Positions 52,111-62,800 are shown, counted from the first letter of the stretch. The stretch is DNA of 64,000 nucleotides from Sphingobacterium paludis (GCF_004364125.1 NZ_SNZV01000008.1:186001-250000); one strand, 5' to 3'. Program-made: numbers and translations. Notes: generated by a model from the sequence alone, not told the origin.

Positions 52111-54432
52111 CTACATATGGGCCAATGTCGGATGCGACACCTCCAAGATATCCGCTGCAGGCAAGCTATACACCTTATCCGCTAGAACAATTTGTACAGC
52201 TTTTTCGCCGGCATTCATGATGTGTACGCCCACCTTATTAACTTTGATTTGCAAATCTGCCCCACGAAAAGTAACACGAAAACTGTAGCTTGCCCACTGC
52301 GACGGCAAAATCGGTTGAAAATGCACTTTCCCATCCCGGACACGCATGCCAGCAAATCCTTCAACAATGGTCATCCACGTTCCGGCCATAGAGGTGATGT
52401 GCAGACCGTCTTCGGTGTCGTTGTTATAATCGTCAAGATCCAATCGGGATGTCCGGAGGTAAAATTCGTATGCCTTATCATCCTTTCTTAATTTAGCAGC
52501 CATGATAGCATGTACGCAAGGAGACAATGAACTTTCATGCACCGTCATCGGCTCATAGAAGTCGTAATTCCGACGAATGGTATCCAAGTCGTATTGATCT
52601 TCTAAAAAGTAGAGGCCCTGCAAGACATCAGCCTGCTTGATAAAGCAAGATCGTAAAATTCGATCCCAACTCCATTTTTGATTCAATGGCCGCTCCGAAG
52701 CCGGCAAATCGCTTGCGGCAATCAATTCTTTATCGAGAAAGCCATCTTGCTGTAGATAAACACCGCGCTCCAAATCTTCCGGATAGTACATATTGTCCGC
52801 AATATGAAGCCATTTATCTTTCTCCACTGCGTCAAATGATGCGTTTTGCAAAATTTGCTGCAAGGCTTCCGGCTCGCTTGATGCTAGCTGATCGATAACC
52901 TCGGATGTATAGTGCAAGCACCAGGCCGCAATGCGGTTGGTGTACCAGTTGTTATTGACGTTGTTTTCATACTCATTTGGTCCAGTAACGCCGAGCATAA
53001 CGTATTTTTGTTTGGCTTCGCTCCAGTTCACGCGCTGCGACCAGAAACGTGATATGGCCAACAAGACTTCAAGCCCGTATTCCTGAAGATAACGCTCGTC
53101 GCCGGTGTAGCGAACATAGTTATAGATAGCGAAAGCAATGGCTCCGTTGCGATGAATTTCCTCAAACGTAATCTCCCACTCGTTATGGCATTCTTCGCCA
53201 TTGATAGTCACCATCGGGTACAGCGCTGCGCCATCCGTAAAGCCCAATTTTTCTGCATTTTCAATCGCTTTTTGCAGATGCTTATGGCGGTATATAAGTA
53301 GATTACGGGCAATTTCAGGTTTGGTTGTCGCCATGTAAAACGGCAAACAGTAGGCTTCCGTATCCCAATAGGTGACACCGCCGTACTTTTCGCCCGTGAA
53401 ACCCTTCGGACCAATGTTCAATCGGTCGTCTTCACCGGTATAGGTTTGATAAAGCTGGAAAATGTTAAAGCGAATAGCTTGCTGGGCAGCCACATCGCCC
53501 TCGATTTGTATATCACTATCTTTCCATATCTTCGACCACCCCTCCTCTTGCTGTATAAACAACTTTTCGAAGCCGATTGCAGCGATGTGATGCAGCAATT
53601 CTTCTGCATGATCGGGCAGCGCGGGCCGCGGGTGATTTTCACTGGTCAGTATGACAACGTATTTTAGTAACGTAGCCTCTTCCCCACTTTTCATTACCCA
53701 TTCATAGTGTTGTGCTACATACTTTTCCCGGTCAACAACCTGCCTCACCGGGATAGCCTGTCCCCCGCTCAATAGCTGCTGTGTGACACGGCTGTGCACA
53801 TCAAAACCTGTTTTTTTGGTGCGCAGCTGCAAGCTGATGTGCTCTTCATTCGCAGAACGACTTACTTCTTCCCAAAACTTCTCATCGTAGTTAGAATCTC
53901 GGTTGCTGATATCACCATCTAAACCACTTTCCAAGATAATATTGGCTGTTCCCCGCTCCACGCGTATCCGATAGGAGAGCGCCGCAGACTGTGATTCGGC
54001 AACGCTGTATAGACGTTGAGCGTTGATCGCTAATTGTGTTCCATCCGGCATGGTCAACGCTACCTCGCGATGCAAAACACCGGCTTTCATATCTAATCTT
54101 CTTTCAAAACGGGTAACTGTTACGTTCGCCAGATCTAGGATGGTTCCATTTACCGTGATATGGAGGCCAATCCAATTCGTTGCATTGATCACCTTGGCAA
54201 AATATTCCGGGTACCCATTTTTCCACCAGCCCACTCGGGTTTTATCTGGATAATAGACGCCAGCCACATAACTACCTGGCATTGTCTTCCCGGAATAATC
54301 TTCCTCGAAGTTCGCACGTTGGCCCATCCTACCATTTCCGATAGAAAAAATACTTTCGGAGATCTCATTATACTCGGGCCTGAACTGGTTTTCGATAATC
54401 TGCCAGGGATCCTTAATTATATAATCTTTCAT
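52111..54432 (-). CDS. GH65 glycoside phosphorylase, probably maltose phosphorylase
   Basis: Cytosolic inverting phosphorylase (773 residues; no signal peptide) of family GH65, which splits maltose with phosphate into glucose and beta-D-glucose-1-phosphate. The general acid lies in VTGPNEYENNVNNNWYTNR at Glu487, the same number as in the Lactobacillus brevis maltose phosphorylase. FTGEKYGGVTYWDTEAYCLPFYM and EEDQYD-type helical-barrel segments, plus NQKWSWDRILRSCFIKQADVLQ with phosphate-binding residues, are typical. The adjoining beta-phosphoglucomutase gene supports a beta-glucose-1-phosphate product. Related GH65 enzymes (kojibiose, trehalose phosphorylase) are alternatives, but the locus favours maltose. 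Confidence 0.93.
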   Translation of the reverse strand: MKDYIIKDPWQIIENQFRPEYNEISESIFSIGNGRMGQRANFEEDYSGKTMPGSYVAGVYYPDKTRVGWWKNGYPEYFAKVINATNWIGLHITVNGTILDLANVTVTRFERRLDMKAGVLHREVALTMPDGTQLAINAQRLYSVAESQSAALSYRIRVERGTANIILESGLDGDISNRDSNYDEKFWEEVSRSANEEHISLQLRTKKTGFDVHSRVTQQLLSGGQAIPVRQVVDREKYVAQHYEWVMKSGEEATLLKYVVILTSENHPRPALPDHAEELLHHIAAIGFEKLFIQQEEGWSKIWKDSDIQIEGDVAAQQAIRFNIFQLYQTYTGEDDRLNIGPKGFTGEKYGGVTYWDTEAYCLPFYMATTKPEIARNLLIYRHKHLQKAIENAEKLGFTDGAALYPMVTINGEECHNEWEITFEEIHRNGAIAFAIYNYVRYTGDERYLQEYGLEVLLAISRFWSQRVNWSEAKQKYVMLGVTGPNEYENNVNNNWYTNRIAAWCLHYTSEVIDQLASSEPEALQQILQNASFDAVEKDKWLHIADNMYYPEDLERGVYLQQDGFLDKELIAASDLPASERPLNQKWSWDRILRSCFIKQADVLQGLYFLEDQYDLDTIRRNYDFYEPMTVHESSLSPCVHAIMAAKLRKDDKAYEFYLRTSRLDLDDYNNDTEDGLHITSMAGTWMTIVEGFAGMRVRDGKVHFQPILPSQWASYSFRVTFRGADLQIKVNKVGVHIMNAGEKAVQIVLADKVYSLPAADILEVSHPTLAHM

Positions 54433-54518
54433 GTATGTGTTATCTTTCTGTAGACATATTCTATGTAATACGCTATCTGTTTTGCAGATAGGGTTGTTTT
54501 AGCGCTTTCAGGCCTTCT

Positions 54519-55172
54519 TTATTGCACCAACTCGCCCAAATTCGATACCTGTGTATGTGCTTCGGGCAATGCTCCTTGTTCGCCGACACCAATTACGGCC
54601 ATCTTACCAGCTATTGCAGCAGCTACGCCGGCTTCGGCATCTTCAAACACCAAACATTCTTCTGGAGCACATCCAAGTTTGCGGGCTGCGCATAGAAACA
54701 CCTCCGGATCGGGCTTGGATAGGGTAACCTCATTTCCATCCACGATGGCCTCGAAAAATGGCGAAATGCCCGTTTTCTCCAAAATAAGAGGTGCATTTTT
54801 ACTGGCAGATCCCAAGGCAATTTTTTTTCCAGCGGCATGGGCTTGCTCCAAGAACTCCAACACGCCTGGCAGCAGATCGGAAGGCGTCATTTTCGCTACC
54901 ATATCGAGATACCATTCATTTTTTTGCTCCGCAAGCGCTAGCTGCTCTACTTCACTCTTTCGGACCCCGCCCCAATTCAAAATTTTTATTAACGACTCCA
55001 CCCGGCTTACTCCTTTTAACTGTTCATTTTGTGCCGATGTAAAATCAAAACCCAGCTCATTTGCGAGACGTCTCCAAGCGTCGTAGTGAAACACCGCAGT
55101 GTCCACGAGTACACCATCCAGATCAAAAATATAGGCTGGCCGATTTAATAGCACGATTGTTTCTTGTGTCAT
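54519..55172 (-). CDS. pgmB: Beta-phosphoglucomutase
   Basis: HAD-superfamily enzyme (217 residues) converting beta-D-glucose-1-phosphate to glucose-6-phosphate through a phospho-Asp. The nucleophile loop is FDLDGVLVDTAVFHYDAWRRLA (Asp17 nucleophile, Asp19 acid/base), followed by LKGVSRVESLIKIL, GSASKNAPLILEKTG and FEDAEAGVAAAIAGKM with the metal-binding acidic residues. The DGVLVDTAxxHxxAW pattern separates it from other HAD phosphatases. It sits between the exported GH13 gene and GH65, providing the step after maltose phosphorolysis. Confidence 0.94.
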   Translation of the reverse strand: MTQETIVLLNRPAYIFDLDGVLVDTAVFHYDAWRRLANELGFDFTSAQNEQLKGVSRVESLIKILNWGGVRKSEVEQLALAEQKNEWYLDMVAKMTPSDLLPGVLEFLEQAHAAGKKIALGSASKNAPLILEKTGISPFFEAIVDGNEVTLSKPDPEVFLCAARKLGCAPEECLVFEDAEAGVAAAIAGKMAVIGVGEQGALPEAHTQVSNLGELVQ

Positions 55173-55203
55173 TTTCTTTTTTGTGTGTATAGGGTATCGC
55201 TAG

Positions 55204-57072
55204 CTATCGTAGTTCTAACACAGTAGCGGTAAATCCAGATAGGGTTATTTGATCTTTCAGTTCCCGTTCGCGCTCGGCCAACACATCCCAACCTTTTGTA
55301 TACGATTGCATGCGCTCCGCAAAGCGGTCGGTCTTGATCGATTTTTCTGTCTCCGTGGTGTTCATCACGATCATCACAGTTTTCTGGTCATCATAACGGA
55401 AGTATACGTAAATCCCGTCTTCGGGCACAAATTGCATTAGCTTTCCGGTTTGAAGTACGGCGTTATGCTTGCGGTATATCGCCAGCTTTTTGACATGGTC
55501 GAACACTTCATTTTCCGTACTATCTCGTCCTTCCTCGCGAAACTTATTTAGCGAATCGCCTTTCCATCCTCCGGGAAAATCTTCCCGCACCTTGCCATCT
55601 GGATCCGCAAAGTTTTTCATTGCGATCTCAGCGCCGTAGTACAACTGTGGAATTCCACGCGTCGTCAATAACCAAGTCAAGCCCGATTTGTATTTATTCA
55701 TATCTTCCCCTACGATGGATAGGAAACGACTGACGTCGTGATTGTCTAAGAAAACCACATTACGTGTCGGATCTTTGTAAACATAATCACTGGCGAGGGC
55801 ACTGTATAACGTGTTCACCCCTTGTGTCCATCCAAAAGGCTCCGTGAAGGTTTTATTAATAGCGTGATAGGTCTGAAAATCTGTTACGGCCTGCAAATGG
55901 GTGTCAAAATGTTGGTTGATGGTACTCCCTTCAGTAAACACGGCCTGATTTGTAATACCATTGACCCAAGTTTCTCCAAAGTAGGTCATGCTCGGATACT
56001 CTGTTGAAATATCTTTTGCCCATTTGGCCATATAATCTGCATCGTTATAAGCATAGGTATCCAAGCGAAATCCATCGACTCCAGCATACTCGATCCACCA
56101 GATGTGGCTTTGCGTAATATAGTTTTGCATGAATGTGGTGCGCTGATTGAGGTCTGGCATAGAGGGTACAAACCAACCATCGGTCATCTTCCGCTTATCC
56201 GATAGCGAAGCATAGGGATCAAATAATACTTGATCTTTGTAGGTTGTATTGGTGTATTCATCCCAGTTGTTTAGCCAATCGGCATAGGGTTTTTCCATGA
56301 CTGTCCAATGCGCTGAACCAACATGGTTATGTACCAAATCTTGGATCAGCTTCATATCTCTTTTGTGCAGCTCGTCCGCCAATTTGCGATATAGTGCATT
56401 GGTGCCCAATCTTGGATCAACCTGGTAAAATTCGGTAGCTGCATAACCGTGATAAGACGCCTTTTCCATATCGTTGGTGAGCACGGGGTTAAGCCATACC
56501 GCTGTAACGCCCATATCTTTCAAATAATCCAGATGATCAATCACCCCTTGGATATCGCCACCATGACGATAATAAAGGGAGTCACGATGTAAGCTGGTTT
56601 CGCGTGCTCCCGCAATCACATCGTTCGAAGGATCGCCGTTTGCAAAGCGATCGGGCATAATAAGGTAAATAAAATCTTTGTTGGTGACGCCCTGTGCTTT
56701 CTTTTGCTGCGGATCGCGTGCCAATAAGGTATAGGGCATCACGATATCTGACTTTCCTTGTTCAGAAAATACAATGTTAAATTCGCCAGCTTTGGTTTGA
56801 GCATCAATTCTTAGATCAAGAAATAGGTAGTTTGGATTTTCCACCCGGTGCACCTTGACCAGCTCCACGCCCTTATGATCAATTTTTGGGATGCGGGTCC
56901 CAACGTCTTTGTGGAAGACCATAAGCTGTACAACAGGGTTATTCATGCCTACCCACCAACTTAACGGGGCAATTCGGGGTTCGTCACTTTTCCTCATTTG
57001 CTGCGAGAATGCGGTGGTATTTCCAAAAATCAATAACCAGATTAAGCTGGCAAAAAACGGTTGCATCTTCAT
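55204..57072 (-). CDS. GH13 cyclomaltodextrinase/neopullulanase-type enzyme (SusA-like)
   Basis: Exported family 13 enzyme (622 residues) with a signal peptide (ending about residue 24, AFSQQ), an N-terminal beta domain (about 30-125: VGMNNPVVQLMVFHKDVG) and a (beta/alpha)8 barrel. Catalytic residues are Asp338 (GVDGFRLDTYAY), Glu367 (TYFGETWVNG) and Asp446 (FLDNHDVSRF); MPDLNQRTTFMQ is typical of the periplasmic Bacteroidota neopullulanase branch, and RFANGDPSNDVI appears early in the barrel. It probably shortens imported maltodextrins in the periplasm, like SusA of Bacteroides. It follows the SusE/F-like gene by about 65 bases. Confidence 0.92.
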   Translation of the reverse strand: MKMQPFFASLIWLLIFGNTTAFSQQMRKSDEPRIAPLSWWVGMNNPVVQLMVFHKDVGTRIPKIDHKGVELVKVHRVENPNYLFLDLRIDAQTKAGEFNIVFSEQGKSDIVMPYTLLARDPQQKKAQGVTNKDFIYLIMPDRFANGDPSNDVIAGARETSLHRDSLYYRHGGDIQGVIDHLDYLKDMGVTAVWLNPVLTNDMEKASYHGYAATEFYQVDPRLGTNALYRKLADELHKRDMKLIQDLVHNHVGSAHWTVMEKPYADWLNNWDEYTNTTYKDQVLFDPYASLSDKRKMTDGWFVPSMPDLNQRTTFMQNYITQSHIWWIEYAGVDGFRLDTYAYNDADYMAKWAKDISTEYPSMTYFGETWVNGITNQAVFTEGSTINQHFDTHLQAVTDFQTYHAINKTFTEPFGWTQGVNTLYSALASDYVYKDPTRNVVFLDNHDVSRFLSIVGEDMNKYKSGLTWLLTTRGIPQLYYGAEIAMKNFADPDGKVREDFPGGWKGDSLNKFREEGRDSTENEVFDHVKKLAIYRKHNAVLQTGKLMQFVPEDGIYVYFRYDDQKTVMIVMNTTETEKSIKTDRFAERMQSYTKGWDVLAERERELKDQITLSGFTATVLELR

Positions 57073-57138
57073 ACTTCTTTGTCTTACTACTAAAAAATGG
57101 TATCCCCCCTTTGCCGGGGAGATACATCGATATCGTGT

Positions 57139-58203
57139 TTATTGTGCTTCTATAGTATAGGTGTAATGGCCTGCATTTCGAAGATCGAGCGTCACCAGAT
57201 AACGGCCGCTTTCGGCAATGCGCAGATTTCCGCCGCCATTGCTTAATATGCCATTCCGTGTGCCTGCGCCAAGATTGATCGTATAGGCTTTATTGGCGCG
57301 AAACTTGAATTCATCTGCAGTCATGTTCAATGTCGCTGTCCATAATCCAGTCGCTGCATCGTAAACTAATGCGACATCATCATTGTCGCCCCAACCTCCG
57401 GCCGCAGCTCCAATGATACCCCAGTTCACGGGTGTAGCGGACCAATCTAACGTTTCCGTATTGGCTTTTAGCAAATAGTAACCCGCACCAACCACTTCTA
57501 GATTTCCAGCATCACCCGCAGCACTCATTTTCCCAGCCGCTGCTCCCGCGCCGTAATTCGTGCCATTCCAATTTGCTTGGCTGGAAAACTTAAAGGCTAG
57601 ATTTCCGGCTGTAAAATTGGCGTATCCTTCATATTGGCTATCTCCGTTGATAGATCCCACGCGAAAGTCTGCGCTATGCGACCAATTGTTCAACGCGCCA
57701 GCGATAAATAAAGAAGGCAACATCACCACATCTTCGTATGGCGTTACCTGCAGCTCAACAACATTGGAGTAGACGACCTTATTAGGTGCCAGCGTCATGG
57801 CCAATCTAGCCAATAAGAGGATCGGTGCTTCAGGAGCAGCTTTAGCTTCTAATAAAGCGGTGTTAAGCGCATTAACGGTAACGCTTGCAGAAGTCCCTGC
57901 TGCGTCGAGCACAAGCAGGGACCCGCCCTGAAAGTTTTGCTCTTTGCTACTGATCTGAAGGCTGTAGCGAAGAATAGGTGTGCTTACGCCATCATTCGAC
58001 CAATTCACCTCCAAGGGAGACCAATTAAATGTAACTGCCGTATCCGCTGCACTTTCCTGTAGCAGCACCAGGGAGTCGACCGTCGTGGTCAAGTTAGGAA
58101 GCTCGCCCGTGGTCACGGTGATCGCCTCATTATCCTTCTCACAGGAGCTCAATACCGTGCTCATGCATGCCATGACCATGGCGATAATATGATTGAATTT
58201 CAT
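57139..58203 (-). CDS. SusE/SusF-like outer-membrane starch-binding lipoprotein
   Basis: Surface lipoprotein (354 residues, lipobox ending LSSC, Cys21). The N-terminal part (about 30-160) is an immunoglobulin-like SusE domain (VTFNWSPLEVNWSNDGVSTPILRYSLQIS). Two C-terminal modules resemble the starch-binding domains of SusE/F: SLFIAGALNNWSHSADFRVGS with LAFKFSSQANWNGTNYG, and NWGIIGAAAGGWGDNDDVALVYD with EFKFRANKAYTINLG. These hold starch at the outer membrane and raise local concentration but have no catalytic activity. It follows susD by 35 bases in the sus operon. Confidence 0.9.
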   Translation of the reverse strand: MKFNHIIAMVMACMSTVLSSCEKDNEAITVTTGELPNLTTTVDSLVLLQESAADTAVTFNWSPLEVNWSNDGVSTPILRYSLQISSKEQNFQGGSLLVLDAAGTSASVTVNALNTALLEAKAAPEAPILLLARLAMTLAPNKVVYSNVVELQVTPYEDVVMLPSLFIAGALNNWSHSADFRVGSINGDSQYEGYANFTAGNLAFKFSSQANWNGTNYGAGAAAGKMSAAGDAGNLEVVGAGYYLLKANTETLDWSATPVNWGIIGAAAGGWGDNDDVALVYDAATGLWTATLNMTADEFKFRANKAYTINLGAGTRNGILSNGGGNLRIAESGRYLVTLDLRNAGHYTYTIEAQ

Positions 58204-58238
58204 GTCTGTATATTCCTTAATTTCAAAATGAGTTTGGT

Positions 58239-59819
58239 TTAATATCCCGGGTTTTGCGTCAGGTTTGGATTGGCAATGACATCAGACGCTGGCAACGGAT
58301 AAATCGTTCTGAAATCAGGAACAGAAGTGCCCGATACCGTGCCACCTTTAAAAGGCCAAACATAATTGCTACCCGTATAACGGCCAAAACGAATCAGGTC
58401 AGTACGGCGGTATCCCTCCCAATAAAATTCACGGGCGCGCTCATCTAAAATAAAATCTAGATTGATACTATTCACGTCGCCAGTAGTATTGCCAAAGGCA
58501 CGACGACGTACCGTATTTACATAGTTTACGGCTTCGCCCATAGTACCTCCACCTCCGCGCAATACGGCTTCAGCGTAGATCAAATAGGCATCCGCAAGAC
58601 GCATCAGTGGAAAATCGACCGATACTTGCGTACCATCATTGGACGGTGCGGCATTGCCTGCACGGTCGATATTTTTGAATTTGGTGACGGCTAAACCTTG
58701 CTGGAAAATACTTGGATCCGCAATATTGGGGTTGTCACCGAAGAACATCGCACGACGATCCGTTTGTCCACTCGGATCAGGAAACTTAGCGGATAAAGTA
58801 CGTCGGCTACGGTTTCCGCCCCATCCCCCATTTGGAATGCCTAAGCTGGCCATGTTCATACCAGACCCGCTGGAAGAATTGACCAGGAACGTAGTACCTC
58901 CAAAGTTTTGTGTTCGGATAGCGTCGTAATTGATGGATAAGATCACCTCATCTTGACCTAGGTTATTATCTGCCAAGAATAAGTGTGCGTAGTTCGTTTT
59001 CAGCGTATACGCCGAATTGATCACACGGGATGCATAGGCCAGCGCATCATTATAACGCGCAGTACCCGTATATACCTCGGCATTCAGATATAATCGCGAC
59101 AATAACATCCAAGCGGCAGCCTGGTCAGCACGACCATATTCATTTTGACGTGGCGCTATCATGGCATCCTGAATGGCCAACAACTCGGATTCTACATAAT
59201 TAAATAATTCTGCACGCGTAATCTGAGCGGGGGGAACTTTACCAATGGTATTGTCTTCGGTTACGAAAGGTGGATTCCCAAATAAATCCATCAGCACCCA
59301 ATATTGAAAGGCCCGTAAGAAACGAGCTTCTGTTCTGAATTGACGAATGGTTTCGGCATCTGCCCCTCCAATACCACGGCTAGCCAATTTATCGTCCGTG
59401 CTCTCACGCAGGAAGTCATTGGCTACGGTAATTTGATACAGCGACCGGGCATACATCCCCATCAGCATGACGTTATTGGAAGACCATGTTAGACTATTGA
59501 TCTCGGATACACCCGGATCTTGCACCCAAGCACAGATGGCGATGTCGGAAGCAACTTCCTGCAGATTCCAGTACAAGCGTAAAAAGTCGGAAGCTCCGGC
59601 GTCAATACCTTGAATATCGCTTGATCCAGTACCGCCACCGCCCGTCATGGCCATACTCCCATACACTTTTGCTAAGGATTGCTTGTAGCCTTCAACGGAT
59701 TGATAAACCACTCCAGCTGTAATATCATTTACAGGTTCTAAATCCAACCTATCGTGGCATGCGGAAGCGCCAAAAGCTATAGCAGCGGCTAATATATATT
59801 TTAGAAATTTGCGTTTCAT
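58239..59819 (-). CDS. susD: SusD/RagB-family glycan-binding lipoprotein
   Basis: Outer-membrane lipoprotein (526 residues; signal ending AFGASAC, Cys21) that caps the SusC channel and delivers oligosaccharide. The TPR-rich body and family motifs are visible: RFLRAFQYWVLMDLFGNPPFVTED (about 165-190), AAWMLLSRLYLNAEVYTGTARYNDAL, and the C-terminal EFYWEGYRRTDLIRFGRY with IYPLPASDVIANPNLTQNPGY at the end. Starch as the ligand is inferred from the neighbouring GH13, GH65 and SusE/F genes. It is 23 bases downstream of susC, in one operon. Confidence 0.94.
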   Translation of the reverse strand: MKRKFLKYILAAAIAFGASACHDRLDLEPVNDITAGVVYQSVEGYKQSLAKVYGSMAMTGGGGTGSSDIQGIDAGASDFLRLYWNLQEVASDIAICAWVQDPGVSEINSLTWSSNNVMLMGMYARSLYQITVANDFLRESTDDKLASRGIGGADAETIRQFRTEARFLRAFQYWVLMDLFGNPPFVTEDNTIGKVPPAQITRAELFNYVESELLAIQDAMIAPRQNEYGRADQAAAWMLLSRLYLNAEVYTGTARYNDALAYASRVINSAYTLKTNYAHLFLADNNLGQDEVILSINYDAIRTQNFGGTTFLVNSSSGSGMNMASLGIPNGGWGGNRSRRTLSAKFPDPSGQTDRRAMFFGDNPNIADPSIFQQGLAVTKFKNIDRAGNAAPSNDGTQVSVDFPLMRLADAYLIYAEAVLRGGGGTMGEAVNYVNTVRRRAFGNTTGDVNSINLDFILDERAREFYWEGYRRTDLIRFGRYTGSNYVWPFKGGTVSGTSVPDFRTIYPLPASDVIANPNLTQNPGY

Positions 59820-59842
59820 ACTATTTTACTCTTTAAAATCTA

Positions 59843-62800
59843 TTATAAATCAAGGTTTAAACCCAATACAAATGTCCTTGGACGAGGATAGAGGTTGTTA
59901 TCGATACCGTTTTGCAGTTCTGGGTCAATACCCTTGTAACTGCTGAGCACAAACACATTCTGCACGTTGGCGGAAATACGTACGTTTTTGCCCGTGCGAA
60001 ATGCATTTTGTATGGTATAACCCGCGGACAAATTATCCATGCGCAGGAAAGAAGCATCATGCAGGTAATAATCACTCATTGCACGGTTGGATGTAAAATT
60101 CGAGAAGCTCACTTCAGGTGGCGCATTGTTGATAAATCCAGCGGGGCTAATGACGCCGTTCCGGATAGCGAGATTGGAGGTGATATTATCGTAAACGTAC
60201 TGTCCAAGGTTGGCACGAAGAACGGTGCTAAACGTCCAATTTTTGTAGTTCACGCCCGTAGAAAACCCTAATATATAGCGAGGAAGTGGCGATCCAAATA
60301 ACTGGCGATCCTGATCATTGATAATTCCGTCACCATTTAAGTCGGCATAAACGCCTTCCAAAGGTCTACCTGCATCATCGTACACTTGCTTGTACAGCCG
60401 ATAGGTGAAAGGACTATAACCCACCACATGTGCCTGCACTTGCTGGCCCGTGCCCCCGGCAATCGTGCCAACAGGCACGAAATAGTTCTCGTCGTCAACA
60501 GCCGTCAAATTGGTCACTTTGTTTGTATTGTATGTGAAGTTGAAATTTACATTCCAACTGAAATCCTCTTTACGAATGGGAATGACGTTTACGTTGAGTT
60601 CAACACCGGTATTTTCCATGTTTCCGACATTCGTCAACAAGAAATTGCTAAAGTTCGTCCCGATAGAGATGGGAATATTGCTCAACAAATCGCGCGTTTT
60701 CTTTCGGTATATATCAAGACTACCATCGACACGATCACCCCATATACCAAAGTCAATCCCTGCATTGTACGTTGCCGTGCTCTCCCAGCGAATGTCGGCA
60801 TCGTAAGCAATAGGCGAAAATGTACGATAGAAATCATCCCCAAACTGATATTGAGATTCATTTACACTCTGGTAATAGTTGGCCATGTAAGAATAGTTAG
60901 CTATTCCATCTTGCTGACCGGTGACCCCGTAACTTAGACGAAGGTTTAATTTAGAAAGAGCTGTGACATCCGCTAAGAAAGACTCTCGGTTAATCCGCCA
61001 AGTAGCCCCCGCCGAAGGAAATATTCCCCAGCGATTTTCACGACTGAAACGCGAAGACCCGTCCGTACGGATAGTTCCGGATAAGATGTATTTATCATTA
61101 GCCGTATACGTAGCCCGTCCGAAGTACGAAACAAGTCTGTTTTGTGGAATATCAAATGCGAACACCGGCTGCGTCAGTACCGAACCATCGGCTCTCCGTG
61201 TCGGATAATTATTGGTGTACGTTTTGTAATCGTAATAACCGTAACCTGTTGTTACATCCAAATGGCTATTGATGGCAGAGAGGTTTTTATTATAGTTTAA
61301 ATAGAACTCGCTTACCAGATTTGTATAATCGTTCATGAAGCGCGTTTGCAATCCCTGGGTTCTAAACTCTTGCGCGGCAAATGCGGGGACAAATACATCT
61401 CCTTGCCCACGGGATATATCATAACCCAGATTCAAATTAGCCCGCAAGCCCGCTATATGTGGCAAAGAATAATCCAATTGGATATTACCAAAGCTCCGTG
61501 CCACCTTCGCTTTGTCGTCCCGCAACTCAAGTAGTGCCACCGGATTGCGCGGTGCAAGTGGAGCAGGAACATCACCTTCCATAAATTCGAAATAATTACC
61601 GAAGGCGTTTTCCTGATATACAGGTTGTGTAGGATCAAAAGCGATAGCAGAGCCGACCGCGCCTTCATTAGCAAACATGGAATTTTGTAACGAGCCCTTT
61701 AAATTAAGATCAACTTTAAGGGTATTATTAAAAAATTTTGGCGTCAGGCTGACACTGGCGCTGGTGCGATCCATTACATCTCTTTTCAAGACGCCTTGCT
61801 GATTTAGGTAACCAACGGATGCACGATAGGGCAGATTTCTCCAAGTACCAGCAATACTAACATTATTATCTGTCGTAAACGCAGGACGATAAATCTCCTT
61901 TTGCCAATCGGTATTTGCATCGCCCAAACGCGCGATCTGTTGCGCATTGCCATTCGCATTGACGTAAGATCGCAGACTGTCGGCTGACATTACCTCATAA
62001 TATTTATCGATGGTGGATAATGATGCTACTGTACTAAAATTAATGCGCGGCTTTCCGCTCGCTCCTTTTTTGGTGGTAATTAAAACAACACCATTTGATG
62101 CGCGAGATCCGTAAATAGCTGTAGCGTTCGCATCTTTTAAGACCGTAAAGGATTCAATATCGTTTGGATTGATTAAAGACATTGGACTAGCAGAACCCGT
62201 AACAGTTGTTGGGCTGAATGGTACACCGTCGATCACATAAAGCGGATCATTACTAGCATTTAATGATGCCCCGGCACGAATACGAACGGTATTACCAGCT
62301 CCTGGACGCCCCCCCGAAGACGTGATTTGCACACCCGCAGCTTTACCCTGAATCAATTGTTCCGGCGTAGTGATAACACCACTTTGGAAATCCTTTGATC
62401 CGATTGTCGAAATGGAACCGGTCAATTGATCTCGGCGCTGGGTGCCATAGCCGATAACGACAACCTCTTCTAAGTCGCTCGACGATGGCTGGAGCTGAAA
62501 GTTCAATGTGTTGGATCCGGTTTTGATGACAATAGCTTGTTGGGCGTTTTCCAGCCCCACAAACTCCACAGATACCATTTGGTTGCCCAAGTCGATCCCT
62601 CTGAAGGCGTAATCACCTGCTTCGTTGGTTGAAATAATGAATGTGGTACCTAAAATACGAACTGTTGCTCCCTGTACTGCTTCGCCGTTCCGCGTCGAGA
62701 CGCGTCCCGTCAAGCTATTGCTTTGTGCATAAGCAGACATGAACAGCACCATTAATAAGCCCATGCTCATCACTGTGCGTAATGTAAAATTGCTGATCAT
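59843..62800 (-). CDS. susC: SusC/RagA TonB-dependent transporter
   Basis: Outer-membrane beta-barrel transporter (985 residues) that imports oligosaccharides with TonB energy. After a signal peptide comes a carboxypeptidase-D-like domain (LTGRVSTRNGEAVQGATVRILGT), then a TonB-box/plug region with VVVIGYGTQRRDQLTGSIS and the SusC signature ITSSGGRPGAGNTVRIRAGASLNASNDPLYVIDGVP, and NPNDIESFTVLKDANATAIYGSRASNGVVLITTKKG. The barrel ends in a terminal aromatic-type strand (RPRTFVLGLNLDL). It is the first structural gene of the starch locus, about 180 bases from a palindromic operator candidate and 257 bases from the LacI-type gene. Confidence 0.95.
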   Translation of the reverse strand: MISNFTLRTVMSMGLLMVLFMSAYAQSNSLTGRVSTRNGEAVQGATVRILGTTFIISTNEAGDYAFRGIDLGNQMVSVEFVGLENAQQAIVIKTGSNTLNFQLQPSSSDLEEVVVIGYGTQRRDQLTGSISTIGSKDFQSGVITTPEQLIQGKAAGVQITSSGGRPGAGNTVRIRAGASLNASNDPLYVIDGVPFSPTTVTGSASPMSLINPNDIESFTVLKDANATAIYGSRASNGVVLITTKKGASGKPRINFSTVASLSTIDKYYEVMSADSLRSYVNANGNAQQIARLGDANTDWQKEIYRPAFTTDNNVSIAGTWRNLPYRASVGYLNQQGVLKRDVMDRTSASVSLTPKFFNNTLKVDLNLKGSLQNSMFANEGAVGSAIAFDPTQPVYQENAFGNYFEFMEGDVPAPLAPRNPVALLELRDDKAKVARSFGNIQLDYSLPHIAGLRANLNLGYDISRGQGDVFVPAFAAQEFRTQGLQTRFMNDYTNLVSEFYLNYNKNLSAINSHLDVTTGYGYYDYKTYTNNYPTRRADGSVLTQPVFAFDIPQNRLVSYFGRATYTANDKYILSGTIRTDGSSRFSRENRWGIFPSAGATWRINRESFLADVTALSKLNLRLSYGVTGQQDGIANYSYMANYYQSVNESQYQFGDDFYRTFSPIAYDADIRWESTATYNAGIDFGIWGDRVDGSLDIYRKKTRDLLSNIPISIGTNFSNFLLTNVGNMENTGVELNVNVIPIRKEDFSWNVNFNFTYNTNKVTNLTAVDDENYFVPVGTIAGGTGQQVQAHVVGYSPFTYRLYKQVYDDAGRPLEGVYADLNGDGIINDQDRQLFGSPLPRYILGFSTGVNYKNWTFSTVLRANLGQYVYDNITSNLAIRNGVISPAGFINNAPPEVSFSNFTSNRAMSDYYLHDASFLRMDNLSAGYTIQNAFRTGKNVRISANVQNVFVLSSYKGIDPELQNGIDNNLYPRPRTFVLGLNLDL